DNA of 64,000 bases from Virgibacillus sp. MSJ-26 (GTDB taxonomy: Bacteria; Bacillota; Bacilli; Bacillales; Amphibacillaceae), in the NCBI RefSeq assembly GCF_018918075.1, contig NZ_JAHLPW010000005.1, positions 186,001 through 250,000 on the forward strand, in the 5' to 3' direction. Below are positions 31,521-42,780 of the stretch, piece by piece (positions within the stretch are counted from its first letter, which is position 1; the number at the start of each line of letters is the position of its first letter). Below the pieces are notes generated by a model. It saw nothing but the letters and a program-made list of their open reading frames with translations, searched no databases and was not told the origin of the DNA. Position numbers and translations under genes: made by a program.

Positions 31521-31856
31521 TTATCTTTTTACATTGTTTTTACTGTTCGCTGAGGATTGGTTTTTATTCGTTTTTACTTTATTCATCAATCCATGCTTTT
31601 TAAGAACATCTTTTATTTCTGTGTTTTCAGATTGGAGTGCCTTATTATCTCTTTGCAGTCTATATATTTTTATCATACCTGCTGCCCCTGTTATTAAGCC
31701 TCCCATTAAAACAGAAAATAAAATAACTAATATAAGTGGTGATTCTGCTGTTGCGAATAAGTAATTTACTTCCACTGGCGAGACATTGATGACCGCAAAA
31801 ACAGCAATAATAATTACCAATATAATTGCTAAAATCGGATATGTTTGCCCCTTCAT
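31521..31856 (-). CDS. LapA-domain membrane protein (YrvD-like)
   Basis: 111 residues with two membrane segments (about 6-24 and 41-63) and a cytoplasmic coiled-coil tail (RLQRDNKALQSENTEIKDVLKKHG), the layout of the LapA (lipopolysaccharide assembly protein A) domain family. A Gram-positive cell has no LPS, so the domain name is historical. B. subtilis yrvD, at the same place between recJ and secDF, is the likely ortholog. AGGAG precedes the ATG. Confidence 0.85.
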   Translation of the reverse strand: MKGQTYPILAIILVIIIAVFAVINVSPVEVNYLFATAESPLILVILFSVLMGGLITGAAGMIKIYRLQRDNKALQSENTEIKDVLKKHGLMNKVKTNKNQSSANSKNNVKR

Positions 31857-31966
31857 ACCTAAATCGCTCCTCTCAAACGGTACTAATACTAAAATACCCT
31901 TTTATAAAAGAATTAAGCATAGTTTCTTAAATCTAGGAAAATACATACAACATCTCTTGCCATCTT

Positions 31967-32525
31967 GTTACATAGTAGATATAAACTGCGAAGCAACTTT
32001 ACGGTGAATTTCTTCTATCCTACTAAATATGAGCGCTAGTACAACGCTACGGAAACACACTACGCTTTCCGTGGGTGGCTGGTGAGCCTCCGAATGCTAA
32101 CGCATTTCGGGGTCTCACCTAGGCCTTAGCTCCCACAAAGGTTTTCGGTGGGGCGAAGCTTGCTGCAGCCCCAGGAGTCTCCGTGTGTTTCCTTCGCTAA
32201 GATAATTTTCTTTTTTGTAAGAGGAATTCCAGAAATTGGTAGTTAATAGGATGTGACTATTTAATAATCAAAAAATGTCAATCCAGCGTAGGCAGAATAC
32301 GTAGACTCCTGCGAGAACAGCAAATGGTTTTCGATGGGACGAACGATAGTGCAGTCCCACGAGTCTGAAGACCCCGCAGCGGAGGGTTATTCCGCGAGGA
32401 GGCTGAGGCCGTGCCCGTGGAAAGCGAAGTATTCTGCCGTAGCGATGGTGTATGCACTCAATTTGCCAGAATAAAAAGATACACATTATTAATTGTCACT
32501 ATGTCACAGTTTATGTATACTGTTC
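31967..32525. repeat. Intergenic inverted-pair hairpin repeat, copy 3
   Basis: Occupies most of the 0.76-kb gap between secDF and lapA; no gene is seen there. The left unit (32044-32199, minus orientation) has closing stem GGAAACACAC 32051-32060 with GTGTGTTTCC 32183-32192, perfect. The right unit (32285-32447, plus orientation) has GGCAGAATAC 32291-32300 with GTATTCTGCC 32429-32438, perfect. The ends are inverted: ATATAAACTGCG near 31979-31990 against CACAGTTTATGTATAC at 32505-32520. Confidence 0.88.
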
Positions 32526-32550
32526 ACCATTAATAGATCGGCTGTAACAT

Positions 32551-32590
32551 AAAACCCCCTAAAGTTAGATATGATCTACCTTAGGGGGTT
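32551..32590 (-). terminator. Intrinsic terminator of secDF
   Basis: AACCCCCTAA and TTAGGGGGTT form a perfect 10-bp base (32553-32562, 32581-32590), with an inner partial stem and TTTTA after it on the minus strand. Confidence 0.88.
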
Positions 32591-32618
32591 ACCATGTAGG
32601 CTTGATAATAATTTAAGT

Positions 32619-34874
32619 TTAGACTTGTGGGCCTTCTACTCGTTTTTTCTTTCTGAAGTCTACTGGTTTTTTCTTGATATTTTTACCACGCCATACGAGC
32701 CATAACTGTGATGCGAGGAACAATGAAGAGTATGTTCCCATTAGTAATCCTATAGCTAAAGCAAGAGCAAATCCAAATATGGATTGAGCACCTAATATTA
32801 AGAAGGCTAAAACAGCAATTAAGGTTGTCACAGACGTATTAATACTTCGCGTAAATGTCTGTAGTAAGCTGTTATTTACGATTCTTGCTAGTTCTTTAAA
32901 TGATTTAACTTGTTTCGTTTTACGTAAATTCTCTCTTATCCGGTCAAAAGTTACAATCGTATCGTTTATCGAATAACCGATAATGGTTAAAATAGCCGCC
33001 ACTATGGTCACATCAAACTCGATACGAGTTATAGAGAATAGAACAAGCATGAAAAACGCATCATGAAGTAAAGTAATTATCGCCGTTATTCCAAAGAATA
33101 ACTCAAATCGAATGGTGACGTATAAGATCATACCAACTGATGCTATCGCTACAGCCATCGCAGCATTTTTAACTAGTTCTTGTCCAACAATTGGTGAAAC
33201 AACACTCACGTTAGGCTCATTTCCATACTTATCACCGAAGAATTGTTTGACTTCATTTACCTTTTCTTTGGACAACACGGTGTCAAAGCGACTAACCGCT
33301 ATAACATTTTTATCACCTGAGATGACAATCGATTTGGCATCCAAACCTAATTCATCTAAACCGTCACTAATTTCTTCTGAACTAAGCGCATTGTCGGCTA
33401 ACACCTCAACACGTGTTCCACTTGTAAAGTCAATACCTGGATTAAGTTGGAAAAGAGCGAGTGAAATACCTCCTAGCACAACCATCAAGGTGGAAGCTAT
33501 AAAGAATTTCTTGCGATGCTGGACTACATTAACTTTACGATTCATAAATGTAGCTTCTTTTTCTTCTTTTGCGGCAATGTCTTTAATTGAGTCTTTCTTA
33601 ACACCAAACCATGTTGGACGCTTTTTCAAAAATGGACTCTTAATCCAAAGTTGCATTAATAATCTTGTTCCAAACACAGCCGTTATGAAGCTGACTAAGA
33701 TACTAACGATTAACATGGTCGCGAATCCTTTAATAGAACTTGTACCATAGAAGAATAGAATCGTTGCAGCTAATAATGTTGTAATATTAGCATCCAAAAT
33801 GGTTACCAAGGAATTCTTAGTCCCAGCTTTAAACGAGGCAATAATTGACTTTCCAGATCGTATTTCCTCTTTAATCCGTTCAAATGTAATTACGTTGGCA
33901 TCTACCGCCATCCCTACACCAAGTATTAAAGCTGCAATCCCCGGCAATGTTAACACACCGTTCATTAAGTTAAAGACAAGAAGTATTAAGTAAATATAGA
34001 TACTTAAGTTAATAACAGCTATAAGGCCTGGAAAACGATAAACGACTAACATAAAAACAAAAATTAAACCTATCCCAATAATTCCTGCAAAAATAGTTTG
34101 ATTTAGGGCTTGTTCACCAAATTGGGCACCTACCGACGTAGAATAAAGCTCTTCCATATTGACAGGAAGCGAACCCGAATTAATAATATCAGCTAAATAT
34201 TTAGCAGATTCAACAGTGAAATTTCCTTCTATCATGACATTGGATGTATTCAATGTTTCAGATACACCTGGTGAGGAAACAAATTTAGGTTCATCTTTTT
34301 GTGCTTCTTCCGCAAAAGAATCTCCTTCTTGATAGTCCATCCAAATAACGAGTAAATTGTCTGGTGGTCCCATATTTTTAATTTTCGTCGTTACATCAGC
34401 AAATTTACTAGCATCCTTTAGTTGTAATGTCACAATCGGTGTATTTTTTTCTGGGTGGAAGTCCTGTTTAGCACTGCCTTCTTTAACATCGGAACCGTCA
34501 AGTAATTTATTGTCATCGACATCTCTAAAAGTAAGTCTAGCCGATGTTGCGAGCATATCTCTAGCTTGCTCTTGATCTTCAACACCTGCTAATTGGACCC
34601 TTATTCGGTCTTCTCCTTCAATATCGATATTGGCTTCACTTATTCCTAAACGGTCAACACGGTCGTAAAGCGTTTGAACCGTTCCTTCCATTAAATCTTT
34701 AGAAACTTTTTGATCAGAATCTACAGGCTCAACCTCATAGAGGATTTCAAAACCTCCCTGTAAATCTAAACCTAAATTAATATCTTTCATAATTCCTTTA
34801 GATGTCGTCCCAATCAATCCTGCAAATAAAAGGACGATTAGAAAAAAAACAACAATTCTACCTCTATTTTTCAT
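32619..34874 (-). CDS. secDF: Protein translocase subunit SecDF (fused)
   Basis: 751 residues; SecD and SecF are joined in one chain, normal for Bacillus. Twelve membrane segments are expected. Visible are the SecD part with LGLDLQGGFEILYEV and the conserved GVGMAVDANVITFERIKEE, and the SecF part with NPGIDFTSGTRVEV and IGYSINDTIVTFDRIRENLR. It uses the proton gradient to help pull secreted proteins across the membrane after SecA action. YajC, a partner, is encoded about 3 kb away. It carries its own terminator. Confidence 0.97.
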   Translation of the reverse strand: MKNRGRIVVFFLIVLLFAGLIGTTSKGIMKDINLGLDLQGGFEILYEVEPVDSDQKVSKDLMEGTVQTLYDRVDRLGISEANIDIEGEDRIRVQLAGVEDQEQARDMLATSARLTFRDVDDNKLLDGSDVKEGSAKQDFHPEKNTPIVTLQLKDASKFADVTTKIKNMGPPDNLLVIWMDYQEGDSFAEEAQKDEPKFVSSPGVSETLNTSNVMIEGNFTVESAKYLADIINSGSLPVNMEELYSTSVGAQFGEQALNQTIFAGIIGIGLIFVFMLVVYRFPGLIAVINLSIYIYLILLVFNLMNGVLTLPGIAALILGVGMAVDANVITFERIKEEIRSGKSIIASFKAGTKNSLVTILDANITTLLAATILFFYGTSSIKGFATMLIVSILVSFITAVFGTRLLMQLWIKSPFLKKRPTWFGVKKDSIKDIAAKEEKEATFMNRKVNVVQHRKKFFIASTLMVVLGGISLALFQLNPGIDFTSGTRVEVLADNALSSEEISDGLDELGLDAKSIVISGDKNVIAVSRFDTVLSKEKVNEVKQFFGDKYGNEPNVSVVSPIVGQELVKNAAMAVAIASVGMILYVTIRFELFFGITAIITLLHDAFFMLVLFSITRIEFDVTIVAAILTIIGYSINDTIVTFDRIRENLRKTKQVKSFKELARIVNNSLLQTFTRSINTSVTTLIAVLAFLILGAQSIFGFALALAIGLLMGTYSSLFLASQLWLVWRGKNIKKKPVDFRKKKRVEGPQV

Positions 34875-34929
34875 TGACTGATTTCCTCCTTACCAGGCTA
34901 CAACTTTCAATATATGTAAATCCAGCACT

Positions 34930-35220
34930 TTATTTTCCCCCCATAACTGCTTGGATTGAAGACATTAAATTTGAATCATCTTTATAAGCATCGACTGTCA
35001 GGTAACTCATAAAAATAGGGCCACTAAGATGAAAAATATCTTGAGTAACCTCGTGCAATCGCTTATGAGGAGTTCCCTTCCAAACCTTTTCCTGTAAGCA
35101 AGTCCAGATGTTCTCAATAGTCGCTTGATTATAACCCATTAGATGGAACTCTTCTACTTTACTTTCCAGGGCTGGTATTAGTTTTTCTCTCCACTCTTCA
35201 ACCGATCGTTCTGCCTCCAT
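34930..35220 (-). CDS. ComN-family post-transcriptional regulator
   Basis: 96 residues, no membrane segment, with WREKLIPALESKVEEFHLMGYNQATIENIWTCL and a YLTVDAYKDDSNL end. This matches the small family that includes ComN (YrzD) of B. subtilis, which affects comE mRNA localisation or translation. B. subtilis has it at the same place between secDF and spoVB. ATG at 35220 has GAGGGGG upstream. Placed 55 bp upstream of secDF and probably co-transcribed. Confidence 0.82.
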   Translation of the reverse strand: MEAERSVEEWREKLIPALESKVEEFHLMGYNQATIENIWTCLQEKVWKGTPHKRLHEVTQDIFHLSGPIFMSYLTVDAYKDDSNLMSSIQAVMGGK

Positions 35221-35343
35221 TATAATCCCCCTCACTGGCGTTTCCAAAATAAAAATACCTTCTTGTCATGCTTGGACCACTCATATGCATATATATATCA
35301 TTGTATAGCAAAATTTATTTTTTGAGAAGGTAGGTCTTCCAAG

Positions 35344-36894
35344 TTGTCAAAACAAACATTTTTACAAGGCACTATAACTTTAATTATAGCAGGAATGATA
35401 ACTAGGTTTCTAGGATTTATTAACCGTTTAGTAGTAGCACGACTTATGGGTGAGGAAGGGGTGGGTCTTTACATGATGGCTCTTCCTACCTTGTTTTTAG
35501 TTATCGCTCTTACACAATTAGGTCTACCTGTAGCTATTTCAAAACGTGTAGCCGAGGCAGAGGCACAAAATGACGGGGCGAAAATTAAACGAATTCTAGT
35601 TGTTTCTCTTATTTTAACCGGCTCTGCGAGTGTCTTTTTCACAATCGGTATGATCCTTGTCTCACCTATCATTGCTAATACATTTTTAACCGACAGCCGG
35701 ACAGTTTTCCCTTTAATAGCCATAAGTCCTATTGTACCTATTATTGCCTTATCCTCAGTAATTAAAGGTTACTTCCAGGGAAAACAGAACATGAAACCCC
35801 AAAGTTATGCACAGGTCATTGAGCAAGTTGTAAGAATTACATGTGTCGCTTTATTTGTGAAACTTTTGTTACCACTCGGAGTTGAATATGCCGCTGCAGG
35901 TGCTATGTTTAGTGTCATCCTTGGTGAAGGTATTTCTTTACTCTATATGTTTTGGCATTTTAAAAGAAATAAACCTTTTAAAATTAGATACCGATTCTTT
36001 TCCTATTTAAAAACGAGTAAAGATACGATGAAAGAGCTTTTTTCAATTGCATTACCAAGTACAGGCAGCAGATTGATAGGTTCTTTTTCAAACTTTTTAG
36101 AGCCTATCATTGTAGCTCAAAGTCTAGCTATTGCTGGATTTTCCAGTGTGCTTGTTACAAAGCAATATGGAGAATTAACTGGTTATGTTATGCCCTTGTT
36201 ATTTTTACCTACATTTATTACACATTCACTAGCAGTCGCGCTTGTTCCAAATATATCTGAAGCAGACGCGAGTAGAAATCAACCATTAATCCATTATCGA
36301 ATTCATCAATCCATTCGAATTTCATTTGCTTCAGGGGCAATTGCCACAGTCGTTCTCACACTTTTTGCGGCCACTATATTAACATATATGTATGGAACAG
36401 GGAATGCAAGTTATTTTTTAGTTTTAATGGCACCTTTTTATATATTACTTTATATCCAATCTCCTCTTCAGTCAGCACTCCAAGCTCTCGATCTAGCAAA
36501 ACCTGCTATGTGGAATAGCTTAATTGGTTCAGTCGTTAAATATACTGTTCTCTTTTTATTAGCTTCAAATAGAGCAATTGGAATATATGGTGTAGCAATT
36601 GCAATGTGTGTGGGCGTTGTCTTAATAACATTACTACATTTATTTACTTTAAGAAAAGCGATTCAATTTTACATTCCATTCATTGATATTTGTAAAATGA
36701 TTTTGTTATTAGTACTTACTTGGTGGACTGGTAGTATGTTAAAAAACATCTATCTAAAAACAGACCCGAATATATTCATATTTGTACTGATTCTTCTCAT
36801 TTTAAGTATCATTTATATTGCCTATCTATTTCTTTTGCGATTTATTTCAAAAGATGAGCTTAAGCAGATACCTTTTATTAATAAATGGCTTTAA
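35344..36894 (+). CDS. spoVB: Stage V sporulation protein B (MOP-family flippase)
   Basis: 516 residues, about 14 membrane segments. Polysaccharide-biosynthesis/MurJ-type exporter fold with FLGFINRLVVARLMGEEGVGLYMMALPTLF and IKGYFQGKQNMKPQSYAQVIEQVVRI, very close to SpoVB. SpoVB is needed for spore cortex assembly and probably flips lipid-linked precursor. TTG at 35344 is the likely start, giving MSKQTFLQGT as in SpoVB. Divergent from the ComN-like gene. Confidence 0.95.
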   Translation: MSKQTFLQGTITLIIAGMITRFLGFINRLVVARLMGEEGVGLYMMALPTLFLVIALTQLGLPVAISKRVAEAEAQNDGAKIKRILVVSLILTGSASVFFTIGMILVSPIIANTFLTDSRTVFPLIAISPIVPIIALSSVIKGYFQGKQNMKPQSYAQVIEQVVRITCVALFVKLLLPLGVEYAAAGAMFSVILGEGISLLYMFWHFKRNKPFKIRYRFFSYLKTSKDTMKELFSIALPSTGSRLIGSFSNFLEPIIVAQSLAIAGFSSVLVTKQYGELTGYVMPLLFLPTFITHSLAVALVPNISEADASRNQPLIHYRIHQSIRISFASGAIATVVLTLFAATILTYMYGTGNASYFLVLMAPFYILLYIQSPLQSALQALDLAKPAMWNSLIGSVVKYTVLFLLASNRAIGIYGVAIAMCVGVVLITLLHLFTLRKAIQFYIPFIDICKMILLLVLTWWTGSMLKNIYLKTDPNIFIFVLILLILSIIYIAYLFLLRFISKDELKQIPFINKWL

Positions 36895-36971
36895 TTTTAA
36901 TTTTTTTCGTCTTTTTTTATAAAATTTGAATAGACTATTAATAATTTAGGACAAAAATAGGGGGGATACAT

Positions 36972-37355
36972 GTGTATAATCAAAAGTTTACAGGAATTCT
37001 ATACGGCTGGATTATTATTTTAGGGTTAACATTTATCGCTAGCGTTTTATTGGCCTTGCTATTAAAGTTCTCATCATTCAATGAACCGACCCTTTCATGG
37101 GTAACTCTTGTGATCGGACTCATTTCTCTATTCACAGGGGGACTAGTAGCAGGTATCAAAGGGAAAGCCAAGGGATGGATTGTTGGTGGAATCACTGGTG
37201 CAGGTTTTACTCTATTTACATTTCTAGTTCAGTATTTAGGCTATAAACAAGGTTTTTCTTTGGAGCAAATGATTCATCATGCAGGATATATTGCTGTTGC
37301 CCTGCTTGGTGGAGTCGTCGGTGTAAATGTGTTTGTTGAAAATAGTGAAAAATAA
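36972..37355 (+). CDS. TIGR04086 family membrane protein (YrzE-like)
   Basis: 127 residues, four membrane segments (about 8-31, 38-58, 65-87, 101-120) with small-residue motifs GGLVAGIKGKAKGWIVGGITGAG and ALLGGVVGVNVF. This is the layout of the TIGR04086/YrzE family. Function unknown; it is found next to spoVB and yajC in Bacilli. GTG at 36972 has AGGGGGG 6 nt upstream. Confidence 0.85.
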   Translation: MYNQKFTGILYGWIIILGLTFIASVLLALLLKFSSFNEPTLSWVTLVIGLISLFTGGLVAGIKGKAKGWIVGGITGAGFTLFTFLVQYLGYKQGFSLEQMIHHAGYIAVALLGGVVGVNVFVENSEK

Positions 37356-37375
37356 TAATGGAATATATTCCATTC

Positions 37376-37416
37376 AAAAAGGATGTCCCATCTGTTGTAA
37401 GTGGACATCCTTTTCG
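37376..37416. terminator. Bidirectional intrinsic terminator
   Basis: AAAAAGGATGTCC pairs with GGACATCCTTTT around a 14-nt loop, with A-rich and T-rich flanks. It serves the YrzE-like gene (+) and yajC (-), which converge here. Confidence 0.88.
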
Positions 37417-37427
37417 AATATTCATTA

Positions 37428-37700
37428 TCATTCTTCGCTTTTAACTTCACGAATCGCCGTACGATCGTATGTAAGCTTAACGCCTTCGTCTGATTCGAGA
37501 ACAACCGTTCCTTCATCAATCGCATGGATAACACCATGAAACCCACCAATTGTGATAACGGATTGTCCTTTTTCAAGTGAATCTTGCATTTCTCTAACTT
37601 GCTTTTGTCGCTTTTGTTGTGGACGAATAAGCAAGAAATAAAAGATGGCAAACATCAATACAAGCATAATCAAAGGGGATAATGCACCAGCATCCATATC
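37428..37700 (-). CDS. yajC: Preprotein translocase accessory subunit YajC
   Basis: About 90 residues: one N-terminal membrane segment (LSPLIMLVLMFAIFYFLLIRPQQKRQKQ, with the conserved FYFLLIRPQQKR) and a cytosolic beta-rich domain (VITIGGFHGVIHAIDEGTVVLE). It associates with SecDF. ATG at 37700 has GGAGGGG 5 nt upstream. Last gene of queA-tgt-yajC. Confidence 0.95.
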   Translation of the reverse strand, partial: DMDAGALSPLIMLVLMFAIFYFLLIRPQQKRQKQVREMQDSLEKGQSVITIGGFHGVIHAIDEGTVVLESDEGVKLTYDRTAIREVKSEE

Positions 37701-37713
37701 TACCCCTCCTTCC

Positions 37714-39901
<2,188 letters not shown>

Positions 39902-39922
39902 AATAAACTCCTAACTAACAAT

Positions 39923-40120
39923 TCATCTGAATTTACTAATGATAACCATAACAATTGATAAAATAATGCTAACAACAATTGACGTCATAATCGGAAAATA
40001 GATCGTTGTCTTCCCTTTTTTAAAAACAATATCCCCTGGTAATTTTCCAATAATAGACCATAATAAACCGATCAGTAGAAAGACGATACCAAGAAATATA
40101 AATACTTTTCCAACATTCAT
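39923..40120 (-). CDS. DUF2905 family small membrane protein
   Basis: 65 residues with two membrane segments (about 4-24 and 41-62) joined by GKLPGDIVFKKGKTTIYFP, the family signature of DUF2905. Function unknown. In Bacilli it is often located between ruvB and queA, as here, only 3 bp from ruvB. Confidence 0.88.
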   Translation of the reverse strand: MNVGKVFIFLGIVFLLIGLLWSIIGKLPGDIVFKKGKTTIYFPIMTSIVVSIILSIVMVIISKFR

Positions 40121-40123
40121 TTT

Positions 40124-41122
40124 TTATTCATTCGCTTTCAAGCCAAAATGATGATAGGCCTTTGCCGTAACAACTCTGCCCCTTGGAGTTCGTTGTAAAA
40201 ATCCAATTTGAAGGAGGTAAGGTTCATAAACATCCTCAATCGTTTGAGACTCCTCTCCAATGGTTGCAGCAATTGTATCTAGACCAACTGGCCCACCTTT
40301 GAAGCTTTCAATAATACTCTTCAATAGTTTGTGATCTATATGATCAAGTCCAATCGTATCTACTTGAAGCATATTTAAAGCTAATTGTGTCGTTTCAAAG
40401 CCAATTTCCTTTTCACCTTTCACTTGAGAGATATCCCTTACGCGCTTCAATAATCGGTTAGCAATTCTAGGCGTTCCTCTTGAGCGTTTTGATATTTCAT
40501 CTGCCGCTTCTTGAGAGATTGCCGTTTCAAATATCTCAGCGGTTCGGTCGATAATAGCACATAAGTCTTTTGCTTCGTAGAATTCCAATCGACTTAGCAC
40601 ACCAAAACGATCACGAAGAGGTGCTGACAAGAGTCCCGCCCTTGTCGTTGCTCCTATCAATGTGAATGGAGGCAAGTCAATCCTAACTGAACGGGCACTT
40701 GGACCAGTACCAATGACAATATCTAAGAAGAAATCTTCCATAGCTGAATATAAAACCTCTTCAACAGTTCTTGGCAAGCGATGTATCTCATCAATAAAAA
40801 GGACGTCTCCTGGCTCGAGCGATGATAATATAGCAGCAAGATCTCCAGCTCTTTCGACTGCTGGGCCTGAAGTGGACCTGAATTGAACTTCCATTTCATT
40901 GGCAATAATAGCAGCCAACGTTGTTTTACCAAGTCCAGGTGGTCCATAAAGCAATACATGATCCAAAGGTTCATTTCGCATTTTCGCAGCTTCTATGAAT
41001 ATTCTCAGGTTTTCTTTAACTTTATGTTGGCCGATATATTGTTTTAAAGAAGTTGGTCGTAAACTAAGCTCTATGCCAGCATCCTCTTCTTGTTGCTCGC
41101 CCGTTACCATCCGTTCTTCCAT
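40124..41122 (-). CDS. ruvB: Holliday junction branch migration helicase RuvB
   Basis: 332 residues. AAA+ motor of the RuvAB complex. Walker [10 protein letters not shown] at 60-68, Walker [10 protein letters not shown], sensor 1 GATTRAG, arginine finger region APLRDRFGV and a C-terminal winged helix ([38 protein letters not shown]). AAAGGAGGG upstream of the ATG. Follows ruvA by 16 bp. Confidence 0.98.
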   Translation of the reverse strand: MEERMVTGEQQEEDAGIELSLRPTSLKQYIGQHKVKENLRIFIEAAKMRNEPLDHVLLYGPPGLGKTTLAAIIANEMEVQFRSTSGPAVERAGDLAAILSSLEPGDVLFIDEIHRLPRTVEEVLYSAMEDFFLDIVIGTGPSARSVRIDLPPFTLIGATTRAGLLSAPLRDRFGVLSRLEFYEAKDLCAIIDRTAEIFETAISQEAADEISKRSRGTPRIANRLLKRVRDISQVKGEKEIGFETTQLALNMLQVDTIGLDHIDHKLLKSIIESFKGGPVGLDTIAATIGEESQTIEDVYEPYLLQIGFLQRTPRGRVVTAKAYHHFGLKANE

Positions 41123-41138
41123 TATATTTCCCTCCTTT

Positions 41139-41741
41139 TTAGTTTTTCATAAGTAAAGATAGAGCTTTTCGAATCATTTCATCTGTATTCGAAAGCTTCT
41201 CTTTTTGTAATTGTGGGGTAATATCGTTGATCTCTCTACTTGTATACCCTAAAGCCTTCAAAGCTTCTTGTGTTTCTTTAAGTTCTATTTGCGTACTGGT
41301 ATTAGATTCAGATTGTTCACGAGTGTCAGATATTGAAAATAAAGCAGTCAATTTACCTTTCAAGTCAAGAATAATTTGGCGTGATGTTTTCTTTCCGACT
41401 CCAGGGAAACTTGTTAAATATTTATCGTCCTCTCTTTCGACAGCTGCAACAAACTCAGGAATATCAACACTTCCGATTATCGCTAAAGCACTTTTAGGTC
41501 CGATACCTGAAACAGAGATCAATTTCATAAACAAGTTTTTTTCATCTTCATTTTTAAATCCAAATAAGGCTTGAGTATCCTCTCTTACATGATGATATGT
41601 GTATATTTTTACTTCTTCGTTTAAAGACGTCTGAAAAAAATAAGGATTTGAACATAGAATTTCATATCCTATACCACCTACGTCAACGATAATGACTTCT
41701 TCTTGTATGTAAGACAATGTTCCCTTCACGTATGCGATCAT
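41139..41741 (-). CDS. ruvA: Holliday junction branch migration protein RuvA
   Basis: 200 residues. N-terminal OB domain ([28 protein letters not shown]), two helix-hairpin-helix motifs ([32 protein letters not shown]) and a C-terminal three-helix domain that contacts RuvB ([13 protein letters not shown]). Binds the four-way junction and loads RuvB. I found no LexA-type palindrome upstream, although ruvAB is SOS-controlled in B. subtilis. Confidence 0.97.
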   Translation of the reverse strand: MIAYVKGTLSYIQEEVIIVDVGGIGYEILCSNPYFFQTSLNEEVKIYTYHHVREDTQALFGFKNEDEKNLFMKLISVSGIGPKSALAIIGSVDIPEFVAAVEREDDKYLTSFPGVGKKTSRQIILDLKGKLTALFSISDTREQSESNTSTQIELKETQEALKALGYTSREINDITPQLQKEKLSNTDEMIRKALSLLMKN

Positions 41742-41802
41742 TACATCTTCTCCTCTATTATTCCTTCCCTCATTTTAACATAAGAATAAATTATACATAG
41801 AA

Positions 41803-41837
41803 AAATGTAAAACTTCCATTCAACGGAATGGAAGTTT
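41803..41837 (-). terminator. Intrinsic terminator of the YebC gene
   Basis: AAACTTCCATTC 41810-41821 pairs with GAATGGAAGTTT 41826-41837 around a 4-nt loop, followed on the minus strand by TACATTTTT. Confidence 0.8.
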
Positions 41838-41842
41838 CTCAG

Positions 41843-42574
41843 CTACTCACTTTGCTTTAAATTATGGTGAATATCTTGAACGTCTTCTTCATCTTCTAGC
41901 ATTTCTATAAGATTAAGCATTTTTTCTTCATCTTTATCAGATAAAGATGTATAAGTCTGGGGGATTAACGTAACTTCCGCATCTTCCAGTTCATAACCGT
42001 GAGATTTCAGATGGTCACAGACGTCTTTAAAATCCTCGGGTACCGTCGTTACTTCATAAATATCTTCTTCCTTTAATATATCTTCTGCGCCTGCTTCTAT
42101 AGCCTCTAGTGTTATATCGTCCTCATCTATGCTGCCATCTTCATTTGCAATAACAATATAACCTTTTCGATCAAACATAAAGGATACACTCCCAGTTTCC
42201 CCCAAGTTGCCACCGTGTTTACTAAATGCATGGCGTACTTCAGATGCCGTTCGATTACGGTTATCTGTCAGCACATTTACAATAACAGCTACGCCACCCG
42301 GACCATAACCTTCATAAGTTATCTCTTCATAGGTGACGCCCTCAAGCGTACCTGTTGCCTTTTTTATATTGCGTTCTATATTATCGTTAGGCATATTATC
42401 AGCTCTTGCATTATCAATTGCTGTTCTTAAAGCCGCGTTAGTATCAGGGTCTCCCCCACCTTCTTTAGCCGCTGTATAAATATCTTTAGCATGACGCATG
42501 AAAATCTTGCCTTTTTTAGCGTCTTGCGCACCTTTTCTTCTTTTAATATTGTTCCATTTAGAATGACCTGCCAC
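41843..42574 (-). CDS. YebC/PmpR family protein
   Basis: About 243 residues. Family start [24 protein letters not shown], then [37 protein letters not shown] and a three-domain fold. YebC-type proteins were described as transcription regulators and, for some, as factors that help ribosomes through proline stretches; which applies here is not clear. GTG at 42574 is 7 nt after GGAGAG. Confidence 0.92.
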   Translation of the reverse strand: MAGHSKWNNIKRRKGAQDAKKGKIFMRHAKDIYTAAKEGGGDPDTNAALRTAIDNARADNMPNDNIERNIKKATGTLEGVTYEEITYEGYGPGGVAVIVNVLTDNRNRTASEVRHAFSKHGGNLGETGSVSFMFDRKGYIVIANEDGSIDEDDITLEAIEAGAEDILKEEDIYEVTTVPEDFKDVCDHLKSHGYELEDAEVTLIPQTYTSLSDKDEEKMLNLIEMLEDEEDVQDIHHNLKQSE

Positions 42575-42676
42575 CTGCACACTCTCCTCTCTAGAAATTC
42601 CTTTTTAACTATACCAAAAAATCCACTTCAATAAAAGGCTCAACTGTTGATCTTACGCAATAAATTAGAAATATGT

Positions 42677-42727
42677 AGTCCGAACATATTCGAAACATTG
42701 ACAACTTTTTCGAATGATGTTCGGACT
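42677..42727 (-). other. Long palindromic hairpin downstream of nadE
   Basis: AGTCCGAACATATTCGAAA reads back as TTTCGAATGATGTTCGGACT, 18-19 bp with one bulge, around an apical loop of about 12 nt. It lies in the 206-bp gap after nadE. There is no T run on the minus strand. It could be a terminator of unusual form or a protein-binding palindrome. Confidence 0.5.
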
Positions 42728-42780
42728 TAATAATTGATTATTATTTATTTCCAAACTGCTTTAGGGATAGCTTTTGTCCC

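Noticed and set aside
41742-42727. LexA (SOS) box near ruvAB
   Set aside because: No CGAAC-N4-GTTCG match upstream of ruvA; the CGAA-containing palindrome after nadE has wrong spacing and is in another unit.
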